64,000 nt of DNA from Linanthus parryae (Eukaryota > Streptophyta > Magnoliopsida > Ericales > Polemoniaceae). Under the pieces are notes generated by a model that made no database searches, had not been told where the DNA came from, and saw nothing but the letters and a program-made list of their open reading frames with translations. Where the stretch lies: positions 74,122,127 to 74,186,126 of the forward strand of contig JALGPY010000006.1 of the NCBI GenBank assembly GCA_023055425.1. The letters run 5' to 3'. The position numbers were made by a program, and so were the translations under genes. Below, one piece after another: positions 18,313 through 28,229 of this stretch. Numbering within the stretch: the stretch's first letter is position 1; each line of letters starts with the position of its first letter.

Positions 18313-18782
18313 CTGTTCCGGTCAAACTTTCCTAAAGTGATATCGTAAAGGTCTATCAGTCTCACCCTACGGTATCCTGGTCATGGTCGCGAAAATCATA
18401 ACGACTATTTCATAATTTTCACAATTAGTACTATCTCTAACACAGTTATCACATAGCACACACCATATAACAACTTCACAATAAAATACATATAATTCAT
18501 GTCAACCAATAAGATAATATAACTCTTCTCTGCACAACAAGCAGGAATCAAACTCCATCTTCATCCTTATTCTCATCATGAGAGTAACAACTATCCATAA
18601 TTATTGAAATGAATCTCAAACCAGATCACATAAAACACAACATTCTCAAAACAGGATGAGGGTGGGCTGGAATAATCAAAACTTATCCTTACGCTACCCA
18701 TAACCCGAACGGCATTTCCAATTTTAATTATCTTGCCCTATATTCATTTTAGTTACCCTACAGGTTTTAAACTGGAACGAAT

Positions 18783-18794
18783 GCTCTGATACCA
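18783..18794 (-). other. Primer-binding site, internal 3 (active 5' end)
   Basis: TGGTATCAGAGC on the - strand, two bases from LTR D. This is the site a transcript started in LTR D would use. Confidence 0.9.
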
Positions 18795-18796
18795 CC

Positions 18797-20050
18797 TGCA
18801 ACAGCCCGCGAATTCCCAAGCCTTCTGTTCCAGACCGGAAAGCCCAGGAGGGCGCATCTAAAAGTAACGGCGGAACTCGAAAGCATAACATCCCAACACA
18901 TTTATTTATTACATAACATTAAAATTTCAAAAGTTTCTAGATATTACAAAAGCGTTTTCAAAACAACTACATTATTCTGGCTAACCATGCTAGATTCTAC
19001 TCGTGACGTTATCCTTCTAGGTGAGTCTCGTACCCGGCTACCCCTTAGTCTCCAGCTCCTAAACCTGCGGTGGGAAGGAAAACAGGAACCGCAGTTTCAA
19101 AGTCAGCATTGAAATACTGAGTAAGTGACACCCAAGCTCGTAAATCAGAAGACGAAGCATAACTTTCTTTTCATAACAAATATACAGAGGAAATAAATAA
19201 TTAAATGCAGAGTAAATCAGGAACTCAAATAAGAACTGTAAAACTGTAAGAAGTGAACCTGGCGCATCCAGTAAGAACACTTATAAAATTCTCATTCTTT
19301 AGATCTTCCTTTCTCAACTTTCAAACGGGGAGGATTAGTCCCAATCTCTTTCTTCTTTTCTTTTATAAATATCCCAAATCTCAGAGAACTGTATTATTAA
19401 CTGTGTTGCTACGGGGAAAAATCCACTATCCATCTCGCATACTCCAAGACCTTAAGTGCCGGCACCCCCCTAAGACTTCTTGCGGCCAGAGAGGTGAGTA
19501 CATGGAACAACCCGGCAGGTTGCGACCGGGTGAAAATAAACGGTTCGAGTGACCGCAGCCAACACGACCAATCTAATCACAGGCCGAGTGACCAAAGTCA
19601 ACACGACAATAATAATAAGCTTCTCCCGCACAACTCTTTCCACTTTAAGTTAATTACGAATTATTATTATTATTCGTGAGACAATATCAAGCAAAACAAT
19701 TTCTGAAAAAATGTAAGAATATCTCAAATAAAACATGTAACAAATAAATAGCAACCACATTTTGAGACAAATATCAAAATCAACTTGAGACACGAAAGGA
19801 GCTTGGCACGCAAGACTTGGCATGTTCACTTACCTTACTTCCGTAGCAAAGCACGTCCTAGCAATGGCTCAGGTCTAAAAAGACGTCACCTACAATTCGT
19901 ATCTTCTACGTCAACAAATATTCAAATAAAATGCTATAAGTCCGAAAGGGTATTTCTTTATATCTACCCAAACCCGCTAGCTAAATTTCCATCGTTTTAT
20001 TATCTAGACATGATTTTCTATAAACGAAGCAACTCATCTTTTTTTAGAAG

Positions 20051-20113
<63 letters not shown>

Positions 20114-21888
20114 ATTATTATTGTTATTATTATTATTATTAAAAGTGGCTAATTAGATCATTAAAAATAGGAGCTAAAGATGAATTTATACTTAAGAATT
20201 AATTTGAATTATAACGATAAAAGTGATATTTATTAGTATTTATCAAAATAAGCATAACATCACAATAGCATTTTCTATATCTATAAATAGTTATTTAATT
20301 CTTAATAAAAGTTTGATGATAAATTATCTCAAATCACTATTTATTTAAACAAAAGAGTCATAATATTTATATATTCCCCCAAATATCACTTTTAGCTTAT
20401 TTTTTTCAAAAAAATAATTTATTTCATCCAACGCATATTCTTATTACCAATCCATTTACACTTTATGTTTATTTGAAGTAACATTTAAGAAAATAGTATT
20501 TAAACAAATTGATAATATATATAATATAGATACTAATGCAGCCCCCCTATAGATTTCATAAAATACAACCAACACCCCAACCCCTACTATAACTACTTTA
20601 TATAAAAGACACTTTAACCCCCCCCCCAAACATGAACCACCAATTCGATCGATCCAAACTGAAATCAAGCAAGCAAGACATGATTTTGTCTACATAAATC
20701 AACTCACGATTAAGAGTAGTGCATACCGGAACCAAGAATCGCTCGAAACGGTCGAGTTATGAGTCTGGTCGAAGAGCACTGCGTCGTCGCCGGAGATGGG
20801 GCTCGACGCCGGCGGTGTGGGATACTCTAGGTCTTGTTGAGCCTTCTGGTGGCTTGTTCGGGCCCCTAGGAGTTGTCTGGAAGCAGCCTTAGCTCGTGGG
20901 TACCCCCGGGTGAAGCTCGCCACTTTTGGTCGCCGGATCCAATGGAGGTTCGGGGCGGCGGCGGCGTCTCTGTTCTTGGTTCCGCAGCAGCTTTTTCCTT
21001 CTTTTTCTTCTTCTATTCTGGGCGCGACAGAGAGGGGAGTAAGAGAGAGAATCAGAGAGAGAATGAGCAGAGGACTTGTGGTCTTCTCTGTGGTGGTTTC
21101 TCCGCCGGAAAGTGGCGGTGATGATGGCTATTGGTGGTGGTTGCTGCCACTGCTATTGCTGCTGTGATGCTCTGTTCGAAACAGAGAATGGAGAGGGGAA
21201 GCAGAGGGTGAGAGGGAAGAGAGTTGGGTTTACTCTTGTGTTTTTGCCGAGAGAGAGATGGCTCGGTGGTGGTGGCGGTTGTGGCTGCTACTGCCCCCTT
21301 TTTTGTTTCTGCTGGGTTCTGAAAACAGAGGGGATGGGAGAGAAAGAGAGAGAGAGAGCTGGGTTGAGAGAGAGATGGTGGTGGTTTACTTCAACAATGG
21401 TGGTGCCGAAGGTGATGGTGGTGATGAGTACGGTGGTGATGGTGGTGATGAGTGCTGCTCTTGGCATGCAGGGGAGGGGGAGCTGGGCTTTTATAGCTGA
21501 GGTTGCTTGGAGACCAAGCAAGGATGATGGTGATAGGGGCGGTGATTGAGGGCGGTGATGGTTGGAGAAAATTCCCGAAACAAAATGCTTGTAGGAGAAG
21601 ATGAACTCAAGAGGAGTTGTACTATGTGGTTGGGCACACCAATTACTTGAGTGATTGGGTGTGACAATTGCACGACGCCTCACGGTGGTCGGATACGTGT
21701 TTAAACTAAATGTTAACTAAAATTTACGAAGCAGTACATATTGATTCACGAACACTAATCTAGTATTCTTCTAAAAATTTTATACAACAAAACTCAATAA
21801 TTTACCCGAATATTATTTTGTAAAATAATATTATAATTAGGCTTCTATAATTACTGTTTTACCCTTGTTAATTAAACGGGGTATTACA
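18797..21888 (-). repeat. Tekay LTR D (outer 5' LTR), 3092 bp
   Basis: This LTR is bounded by TG/CA and followed by the right TSD TCAAT (21889-21893). Its TTA tract is short (20049-20142). Its right part groups with LTR B and its left end is distinct ('cctgcggtggg', 'ccaacacattt'). Confidence 0.9.
21488..21495 (-). promoter_or_regulatory. Putative TATA box of the 5' Tekay LTR
   Basis: On the - strand, CTATAAAAGCCC lies 393 bases into LTR D. If it is the promoter, U3 is only about 0.4 kb and R plus U5 about 2.7 kb. The same box is present in the other three LTRs. Confidence 0.55.
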
Positions 21889-21893
21889 TCAAT

Positions 21894-22178
21894 GCTATAC
21901 ACTGAATGGAAGAAACCCTAGAGGGTCACCGATTAGGGAGTGTTTGTTGTTTGTTTGATATATTTGCTTTTGTTTTTTCTATCTTTCATTTCCTTTGTCT
22001 GGGCCTGTTCTTTTGGACCAATTTATTTTGGACTCTACTTGGGCTGTATTATTTGGTTTGATCAGTGGGTAAGGTCTATATTCCCCCACTTGTTTTATGG
22101 GTTGGAAGCCCAATTATTTTAATGAAAGCGGGGTTTATGCCGCCCTACCATCAAGGTAGGTTCCCTCAAAAAAAAAAA
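21894..22178 (+). other. LINE ORF2 stop, 3' UTR and poly(A) tail
   Basis: Three codons and a TGA (21903-21905) complete ORF2. About 260 bp of non-coding, T-rich 3' UTR follow, ending in an 11-base A run at 22168-22178. The sequence after the A run reads as host DNA leading to the RPS5 start codon. The tail defines the LINE's 3' boundary. Confidence 0.8.
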
Positions 22179-22289
22179 GTATCAGCATCAAATCAGTAGT
22201 GGTTGTTTGTCTGATTTTTTAGTTACGATCGAATTGTTCACGTTCTCTAATCTGAACAGCAACTCTAAATCAATTCCTGCCAGAGAAAA
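22179..22289 (+). promoter_or_regulatory. RPS5 5' flank / 5' UTR beside the LINE tail
   Basis: About 110 bp lie between the LINE poly(A) and the RPS5 ATG. The segment is pyrimidine-rich in places, as in ribosomal-protein leaders, but no TATA box is evident. The LINE therefore lies within or just upstream of the leader, and the native promoter may be displaced. Confidence 0.4.
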
Positions 22290-22355
22290 ATGGCGTCTGC
22301 GAACGCCCCGGATGGGGTGATGCTCTTCAAACGCTGGTCATCAAATCATATTTGG
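22290..22355 (+). CDS. RPS5: RPS5 (40S ribosomal protein uS7), exon 1
   Basis: ATG plus 22 codons (MASANAPDGVMLFKRW...) end phase 0 at a GTACGT donor. The LFxRWS core matches the N-terminal region of plant uS7, a small-subunit protein of the head of the cytosolic ribosome near the exit site. The first Met and start context (gagaaaaATGG) are good. Assignment rests on this short match plus the unmistakable exons 2 and 3 on the same strand. The next coding exon is 8.2 kb away. Splicing directly to it would keep frame but omit about 16 residues normally found here (a segment around SLxDYIxV). I found no exon for that segment in the intron, so this locus may be a non-functional or altered paralogue. 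Confidence 0.65.
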
Positions 22356-22593
22356 GTACGTAAAACATGGCTTTGTTATGGGTTCTACTGTTGCACTTTC
22401 TCGTTTATTCTAGAATTGAATAAGCCCTCCGAATGCGAGTTTGTTTGTTTCAACCTGTGCTCGTGATATTTATATGCTTTTAAATAAAAAATACACTTGA
22501 TACGGCTATGTTTAGATGAACTTAATTAAAGATTATGAGATTGTAAATTATTGGAATGAGTTGTTAAGTTTCACCAATAATCTACAATAACTT
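22356..22593 (+). other. Start of RPS5 intron 1
   Basis: AT-rich intron sequence after the GTACGT donor. I see no exon, promoter or repeat boundary in it. Confidence 0.5.
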
Positions 22594-22870
22594 TGTTAAG
22601 AATCTTGGAATTCCACCTCAAAACTAACGGACAATGCGGGAGTAACTCAAATTTCTTATTAGGCACAGACGAAACAAACCTAGTCTCTAGTTCTTATTTG
22701 GAACAAATAACAATTCTCAACACGCCCCCTCACGCCCAGCATGTGAAAAAATAGGCAAAATCTGATTCAGAAGGATCAGAAGCAGACTCTAATACCATGT
22801 TAATAATTCTGGGATTCCACGTCAAAATCACACAGAAAAATACTGACATCACTTTCGTAATCTTGTAGGG
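22594..22870 (-). mobile_element. TRIM (miniature LTR retrotransposon), 5' LTR truncated
   Basis: On the - strand a 129-bp LTR (22722 to 22594, TGTTGAGAATTG...TTCTTAACA) is preceded by a purine tract (GGGCGTGAGGGGGCG, 22723-22737). The next LTR ends TTATTAACA at 22798, directly followed by a TGGTATTAGAGT primer site (22786-22797). The internal region is therefore only 75 bp. The second LTR shares the 'ggaattccac/gggattccac' block but runs into a MITE and has no recognisable far end. There is no coding capacity. Confidence 0.6.
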
Positions 22871-23137
22871 TACCAGTCCGTCCCAACTCTTTCTTTCTAT
22901 TAGACTTTTTTGACTTGTATCTGGGTCACTTTGACCGGGTGATTTGAAAAGCAAAATAATATGATTTTTTATAATTTTTTCACCATATTATAGAGCACCT
23001 TTTACTCTACAACACCATGGAAAAATTATCAAAATATTACATCGGTTTGCTATTCAAATCACCGGGTCAAAGTGACCCAGTGAATAGTGACAAAAGTCAA
23101 ATTGGGAAGAAAGAGCTGAGACAGAGTGGTAGTGATT
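22869..23137. mobile_element. Inverted-repeat MITE, copy 1
   Basis: The two halves are imperfect inverted repeats: 'ctgggtcactttgacc' near 22920 pairs with 'gggtcaaagtgaccca' near 23065, and the outer ends 'taccagtccgtcccaac' and 'gagctgagacagagtggta' also pair. The transcript could fold into a long hairpin. Copy 2 is at 23333-23541. No clear target duplication was found, so the superfamily is open. Confidence 0.55.
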
Positions 23138-23332
23138 CTTACACCAGTGAAAAAGTCTCTTACACTACTTTTTGGTTGTGGAGACACTTTTACCCTTATA
23201 TGTTCTTTTCCTTTATCTATTTACTACTAGCATTAAACATCACCCTCCACCTTCTTTTTACGTTTTTTCTCTCTCCTACATTGTTTCATTTCCCCATGCC
23301 ACCATATTACCACTCCGTTTCTTCTGAATAAT

Positions 23333-23541
23333 CCCCTTTTGACTTTTTTATTCATATTTGGGTCACTTTGACCCGACAATTTGGATAGCAAAACGATGTA
23401 ATTTTTAGATAATTTTTCATGATGTTGTAGAGTAACTTTTATTCTACAAAACTATAGAAGTATATAAAAAATTACTTCGTTTTGCTATTCAAATCACCGG
23501 GTCAAAATGACCCAGTGAATAGTGGTAAAAGTCAAAAGGGG
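23333..23541. mobile_element. Inverted-repeat MITE, copy 2
   Basis: Ends CCCCTTTTGACTTTT and AAAAGTCAAAAGGGG. The inner arms repeat the 'gggtcactttgaccc' / 'gggtcaaaatgaccc' pair of copy 1, with similar middle sequence ('tgttgtagagta'). Confidence 0.6.
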
Positions 23542-23938
23542 GAGTGGTATTAGCACAACGTTCTCTTTGCAAAGTTCATCAATGCATGGAATCAATTACA
23601 AATTAAATAGATTTCTGGTGTTCTTAGCATGTGATTCAAAGTTCAAACTACCCTTCTCTGACTCACATGGATGAAGACCACGATACATAGGAGGACAATG
23701 GAATTAAAAGAGAATGAAGACATAGCATATATCCATACTTGAGACTTCAAGATGAGTTATTGGAGTTACACAAGTGATTGGGCAGTGAAAGCTTCAAGAT
23801 CACTGCTGGTCAGAGGACCCATCGCCGAGAAACCTCCACTCGCAACTATATCGCGATGCCATTTTCTCAGTGGATGAATTTTTTGAACATACTTCCGACA
23901 AGGTCTTATCATAAAGTAATTAAAGGAAAATTTGATAC

Positions 23939-23940
<2 letters not shown>

Positions 23941-23972
<32 letters not shown>
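23941..23972 (-). mobile_element. Poly(A)-only retroposon (poly-T on + strand)
   Basis: A run of about 32 T plus 'gagaat' is flanked by direct copies of AATTTGATACTATTT (about 23929-23943 and 23979-23993). This is the signature of a LINE-type insertion 5'-truncated to little more than its poly(A) tail. Confidence 0.55.
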
Positions 23973-23973
<1 letters not shown>

Positions 23974-23993
23974 AGAATAATTTGATACTATTT

Positions 23994-24322
23994 ATGTGAA
24001 CAATCACTGTAAATAATGTTCTTATCACGAAATAACCAAAAATAAAAAAATAGGCTAGTCGGCAACTAAGGCATTACTGATAGAGTACCGAGCACCATTG
24101 CTCTTTACCTTAGTTGAAACTTGAAAAGTGAATTAATTTCTCGTATAGTAATTTTTAAGGTTATTAGATTGGATTTGGAATGTATAGTTACAGAGGTTGA
24201 ATAGAACGGATGTGAGTTTACTATGACAGATAGAGGGATTTCATTCATCCTAAAGGTGAATAATCGAAAAAGAATTAGAACGCGTAGCAGACATGGTCAG
24301 ATAAGAGTTGGGAGAGAAGTGA
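23994..24322 (+). other. RPS5 intron 1, unassigned
   Basis: AT-rich intron sequence up to the GAGAT duplication of the next LTR element. No gene or repeat is recognised here. Confidence 0.4.
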
Positions 24323-24327
24323 GAGAT

Positions 24328-24776
24328 TGTTAGGTGGTGACTTGAGTCAAAGCAGCAGCACATACATGGAATTGTTTCCATGTATTGTGAGGCGGTCCTT
24401 TGTTTCTTTGTGCCCAAGTAATGATGGCACATGGCTATAAAAGGCACTTCATTGTTTTGTGACAACATACACACAGGGACGTTTTTTGAGAAAGCACTTA
24501 GTGCTTTGAGAGATTTTTGTGAGTGTGTCGGGTGGGTGTTTCGGGTTGCCGCCGTGGCCGTTGTGGCCACAGCGGCGTGCATTGTAATCGGGTTCTCTTC
24601 TCAATAAAATATCTGATTCCGGTCGTGGATTAGCTAGCGGGTTCGTTACGAATTCGGTAGTGAACCACGTTAAATATCTGTCTCGTTCTTGTTTCGCTTT
24701 CGTCGTTCTTGCTCGAATACCCACACATTATAACAAACTGGTAACGGAGCTCTGAAACAGGAGTTCTGTTACAACA
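24328..24776 (+). repeat. 5' LTR of the 2-kb element
   Basis: 449 bp. It holds a TATA-like 'ggctataaaaggc' near 24433 and AATAAAATATC near 24603, plausible promoter and polyadenylation signals that would make R about 150 bp. Confidence 0.85.
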
Positions 24777-24779
24777 AAC

Positions 24780-24876
24780 TGGTATCAGAGCCAGGTCAGG
24801 GGGATCACCAGTTTTAACAAATTGGTATCAGAGCCAGGTCAGGGGATCACCAGTTTTGACAAACTGGTATCAGAGC
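24780..24876 (+). repeat. Three tandem primer-binding sites
   Basis: TGGTATCAGAGC occurs at 24780-24791, 24823-24834 and 24865-24876. Each lies in a repeat unit of about 42 bp containing 'caggtcagggg' and 'gatcaccagtttt'. Only the first is at the canonical place next to the LTR. Confidence 0.85.
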
Positions 24877-25898
24877 CGGGGTTCCAAGATCAGGGTGGAG
24901 CCAAAGCTAGGGTTTCACGTTTTGGTGGAACTCAAAGCTAGGGTTTCACGATTCAGGTGGAGCAGGCTATCGGGAGTTGGGTTTCGAGATTCCGCCAAGA
25001 ACGATGTCTGGTTTGGTGATCAAGATCGATCTGTTCGTGAGAGAGAAGTAGGTACACCCACCATCTGAAGCCCCGTGGAGGGGGCTGTCCAGGCTCCTGT
25101 CGGAGCAATCTGGCGCGCATCTGATTAGGTGTGCAAGGGATCTGGAAAATCCAGCACACATTTGGTACTGGCGCGAATCAGGTGGTTCACGCGCATCTGG
25201 CGTTCTGGTGATTGACGTTCAGGCGCAATCTGGCTCCCGGCGTGGAGCATCTGGCGTGTGAATTGAATCTGGTTCTGGCTCATGCGTTGCAGGAACTCGT
25301 TGGAGTTGGAGCAACGACATGGAGCATCTGGCGCGTGAGATTTCTGGCACGCGCATCTGATTCAGTTTCTGGTGCGCATTATGCACGAGTTTGTTCGGCG
25401 TGCATCAGGTTTTGCAGCGTGTACCATGACACGCATTGAGCTCGCATCTGGGGCGATCTGTTTCTGGCGAGCATTTGGCGCATCTGAGGCATACGACGCG
25501 CATCAGGCATGACAATTTGGGCACTCGTCATCGGTGCATCTGGTCTGGATGACATCTGGGCATTCTGTCATGGTGCATCTGTCTGGCGCAATTGGGCGCA
25601 TCTGGAATGTATTCGGTCCTGTCTCAGTGAATACATTCGAGTCTGGTTCTGGGTGGAGCACTTGTTTCTGTTTCCAAGAGTGCAACCACATCGGGCGCAT
25701 TCGTTGCAGGAACGCATGGTAGTTGGAGCAACGATTTGGCGATTTGGCGATTCGGGTTTCGCATACAGCTGCGAAAAATCTTTTTGACAAGGCGTGCTCG
25801 TTTCTGTTTCAGGGAGACGCATCCGGTTCAAGTATGAGAAGAGAAACATCAGGTTCAGGTTTCAGGTTGCTGAGTTGATTCAATTCAAGGTGGAGATT

Positions 25899-26351
25899 TG
25901 TTAGGTGGTGACTTGAGTCAAAGGCAGCAGCACATACGTGGAATTGTTTCCATGTATTGTGAGGCGGTCCTTTGTTTCTTTGTGCCCAAGTAATGATGGC
26001 ACATGGCTATAAAAGGCACTTCATTGTTTTGTAACAACATACACACAGGGACGTTTTTTGAGAAAGCACTTAGTGCTTTGAGAGATTTTTGTGAGTGTGT
26101 CGGGTGGGTGTTTCGGGTTGCCGCCGTGGCCGTTGTGGCCACGGCGGCGTGCATTGTAATCGGGTTCTCTTCTCAATAAAATATCTGATTCTGGTCGTGG
26201 ATTAGCTAGCGGGTTCGTTACGAATTCGGTAGTGAACCACGTTAAATATCTGTCTCGTTCTTGTTTCGCTTTCGTCGTTCTTGCTCGAATACCCACACGT
26301 TATAACAAACTGGTAACGGAGCTCTGAAAAAACAGGAGTTCTGTTACAACA
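25899..26351 (+). repeat. 3' LTR of the 2-kb element
   Basis: 453 bp, with the same ends as the 5' LTR and a purine-rich 'caaggtggagatt' immediately before it. Confidence 0.85.
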
Positions 26352-26356
26352 GAGAT

Positions 26357-26734
26357 GATAGAGAAGGGGCAAATAATTAATGTAGAGGTGCCATTAATGT
26401 AAATGAATAAACTGGTACTGCAATGAAATTGGTGAAAATAGAATTATTTCAAAAGGGTAGAATCGTCCTCACCATAAAAATGTAGTGTAAGAAGTTTTCT
26501 TTACTAGTGTAGGAATCACTACCCATCTTATAAATGAAAAAAAAGAACTTTCGTAATCTTATGCTATCACATGAACTTCCTCCATCAATTGTTAATCTCT
26601 TTCATTTCTGAAATGAAAGATCACATTAAACATTACATTGTTCCCAATACTTTAAATTCTGTCATGAATCTTGGCCACGAACTGTCGATTGACATTTAAT
26701 TCTGTCATGAATCTCGCGTATTCTGGCTAACCCC

Positions 26735-26736
<2 letters not shown>
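26357..26736 (+). other. RPS5 intron 1, unassigned
   Basis: AT-rich. It contains the right inverted arm (26455-26524) and a short direct repeat 'attctgtcatgaatct' near 26657 and 26699. No gene is seen. Confidence 0.4.

Positions 26737-26774
<38 letters not shown>
26737..26774. repeat. (CT)n microsatellite
   Basis: A 38-bp run of CT dinucleotides next to the SINE tail; it probably grew from that tail. Confidence 0.9.
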
Positions 26775-26776
<2 letters not shown>

Positions 26777-27028
26777 TGTTTTTTAAACGTGGGAACCCGC
26801 AGCCACTAACTTTCGGGTGCGCACTGTGTAAACCTCCGCTCTAGTGCAATAGCCTGCAAACCACACTAAAGAGGCAAATCAATCTGAGAAAATCCAAACT
26901 GACAGGCTCGCAGTTGAAAAAGTCAATAGGCTACCCTTAGGTTGCCACAATGTTTGAACTCAAGACCTCAATGCGAATGCCCAAAGTCTTAAGAATACTC
27001 ACCCGACCAACTCAACTACACCCCAAAG
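26775..27028 (-). mobile_element. tRNA-derived SINE
   Basis: On the - strand the head 'gtagttgagttggtcgg' resembles the RNA polymerase III A box. 'ggtcttgagttcaaac' resembles the B box about 40 bases later. The body ends 'gggttcccacgtttaaaa', as in plant Au-type SINEs, and runs into the AG-rich tail. No target duplication was found. Confidence 0.65.
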
Positions 27029-27092
27029 GGTCCCCAGTTCTCTTCTTTCTAGAATTCTCGTGGCAAATATTCTCGCAACGTAGATTTTATGC

Positions 27093-27530
27093 ATGCTAAG
27101 GCCCATTCATATTCCTCCTGGCATTGTAAAAGTATTATATGGGGAACAATTCTGCTCTAAAAAGATATGTGAGGGAAACTTGACAACGACAAGGACATTA
27201 ATTGTTTCTCGGATTGTTGAATTCCAAATCAGAATATCCTTCTCCCTCCAGACTTTGAAACATTTCCATCCTAACCTCGTGTCAGTGATTTTATTGACCA
27301 CTCCAATCAGTCACGGAAATATTTGTTGTTACGTCAATTCTTTGACCCTGCTTCTCTTATCAACGTCGAATCAATCTTCATCCCATGCTTTACTGTTCTA
27401 GGCAAGCTAGTATGGCCGTATCAACCTAGTTGTTTGTACTCGGTAAGATCTGGCTATCTCAGCTTGAAAGAATCATTGGACCCCATGACTCTATACATGT
27501 CTCAAGGCTCTAACAGGAAATATTGATAAT
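27093..27530 (+). pseudogene. LINE ORF2 fragment
   Basis: Short frames read QFFDPASLINVESIFI, KLVWPYQPSCLYSVRSGY and LSLKE. These resemble the plant LINE region before zf-RVT (FDPxxAxxIxSI, WxYxxxGxYSVRSGY). It is frameshifted and lacks both ends. Confidence 0.45.
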
Positions 27531-27800
27531 GTGTCACATGTTATTTAACTAATCATTTGAACAAACGTAACAATCTGGGCACTGTCTCGGAGAGAGGCTC
27601 AGTGAAATAGAGTCAAATAGGTCGGGAAGATAGAGTCTGAGGTCGGGTTGGACGACATACATCTTGATTGGTCCCACCACCATTTCAAAAAAAAATATGG
27701 GAAAAGAAAAGAAAATAACAGAGAGATTCAAATTTCTATCTATGTTCATCATACCCAAAATCTAATCTTATATGGTCTAGCCAATAAAACGTTTTTCAAA
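27531..27800 (+). other. RPS5 intron 1, unassigned
   Basis: No gene or repeat is recognised. It ends at the ATAAA duplication of the Reina remnant. Confidence 0.4.
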
Positions 27801-27805
27801 ATAAA

Positions 27806-28188
27806 TGATACGGGTACATATCCTGACACGGGTACGGGACCGAGACGGGGAACACGCGAGCGAGTCGCACCGGGCTATCTCAAGGACTACGTCACGAAGT
27901 AGTCACTTATTTATTTAATTGTTTATTTATTTAGTTATTTATTTTTCGACATTGTTAAATAAAGGGCTGGGTTTTCTTTTCGGTTCTTTCCTGGCCCATT
28001 AGAGTGAACCGACTAGATCTAGGTTTTTACTATTTAAACAGTTGTAGTCTTTGTTTTATTTTTATCAGATGAATTGAGAAATAATATCTTCGTTTGGTCA
28101 AACCCTAAAAGTGCCGTAAGCTCAGCTACGTGGTCAGTTTTTGACGATTTTCACAATATCGTTACAACCCGTTACCTTCTCGGTAACA
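27806..28188 (+). repeat. 5' LTR of the Reina element
   Basis: 383 bp, TGATACGGG...GGTAACA, preceded by ATAAA and followed by 'aattggtgctttcattg'. Its last 167 bp align without gaps to 29892-30058. Confidence 0.88.
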
Positions 28189-28229
28189 AATTGGTGCTTT
28201 CATTGCTTTCACCATCCACTGGTGATACG

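Larger units (their letters stand above)
24328..26351 (+). mobile_element. Coding-free 2-kb LTR retrotransposon with three primer sites
   Basis: LTRs at 24328-24776 and 25899-26351 are about 98% identical, start TGTTAGGTGG and end TTACAACA. The flanking duplication is GAGAT (24323-24327 and 26352-26356). The 1122-bp internal region has no long ORF and no gag or pol match. It starts with three near-identical units of about 42 bp, each with TGGTATCAGAGC, and continues as degenerate repeats of GCGCATCTGG. It is non-autonomous, larger than a usual TRIM and smaller than a LARD. About seven LTR differences indicate a fairly recent insertion. Confidence 0.9.
23126..26524. repeat. Pair of inverted arms (23126-23197 and 26455-26524)
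   Basis: 'ggtagtgattcttacac' and the following about 55 bases at 23127-23197 recur as an imperfect reverse complement at 26455-26524 ('gtgtaggaatcactaccc'). The space between contains MITE copy 2, a poly(T) insertion and the 2-kb LTR element. They are either terminal repeats of one DNA transposon of about 1.4 kb before later insertions, or two unrelated MITE ends. Confidence 0.4.

Noticed and set aside
22940..23110. CRISPR-like or riboswitch-like reading of the inverted repeats
   Set aside because: The repeats are paired arms of eukaryotic MITEs without regular spacers.
25503..25849. Overlapping frames on both strands inside the 2-kb LTR element
   Set aside because: They arise from the GCGCATCTGG-type repeats; no gag or other domain is present.
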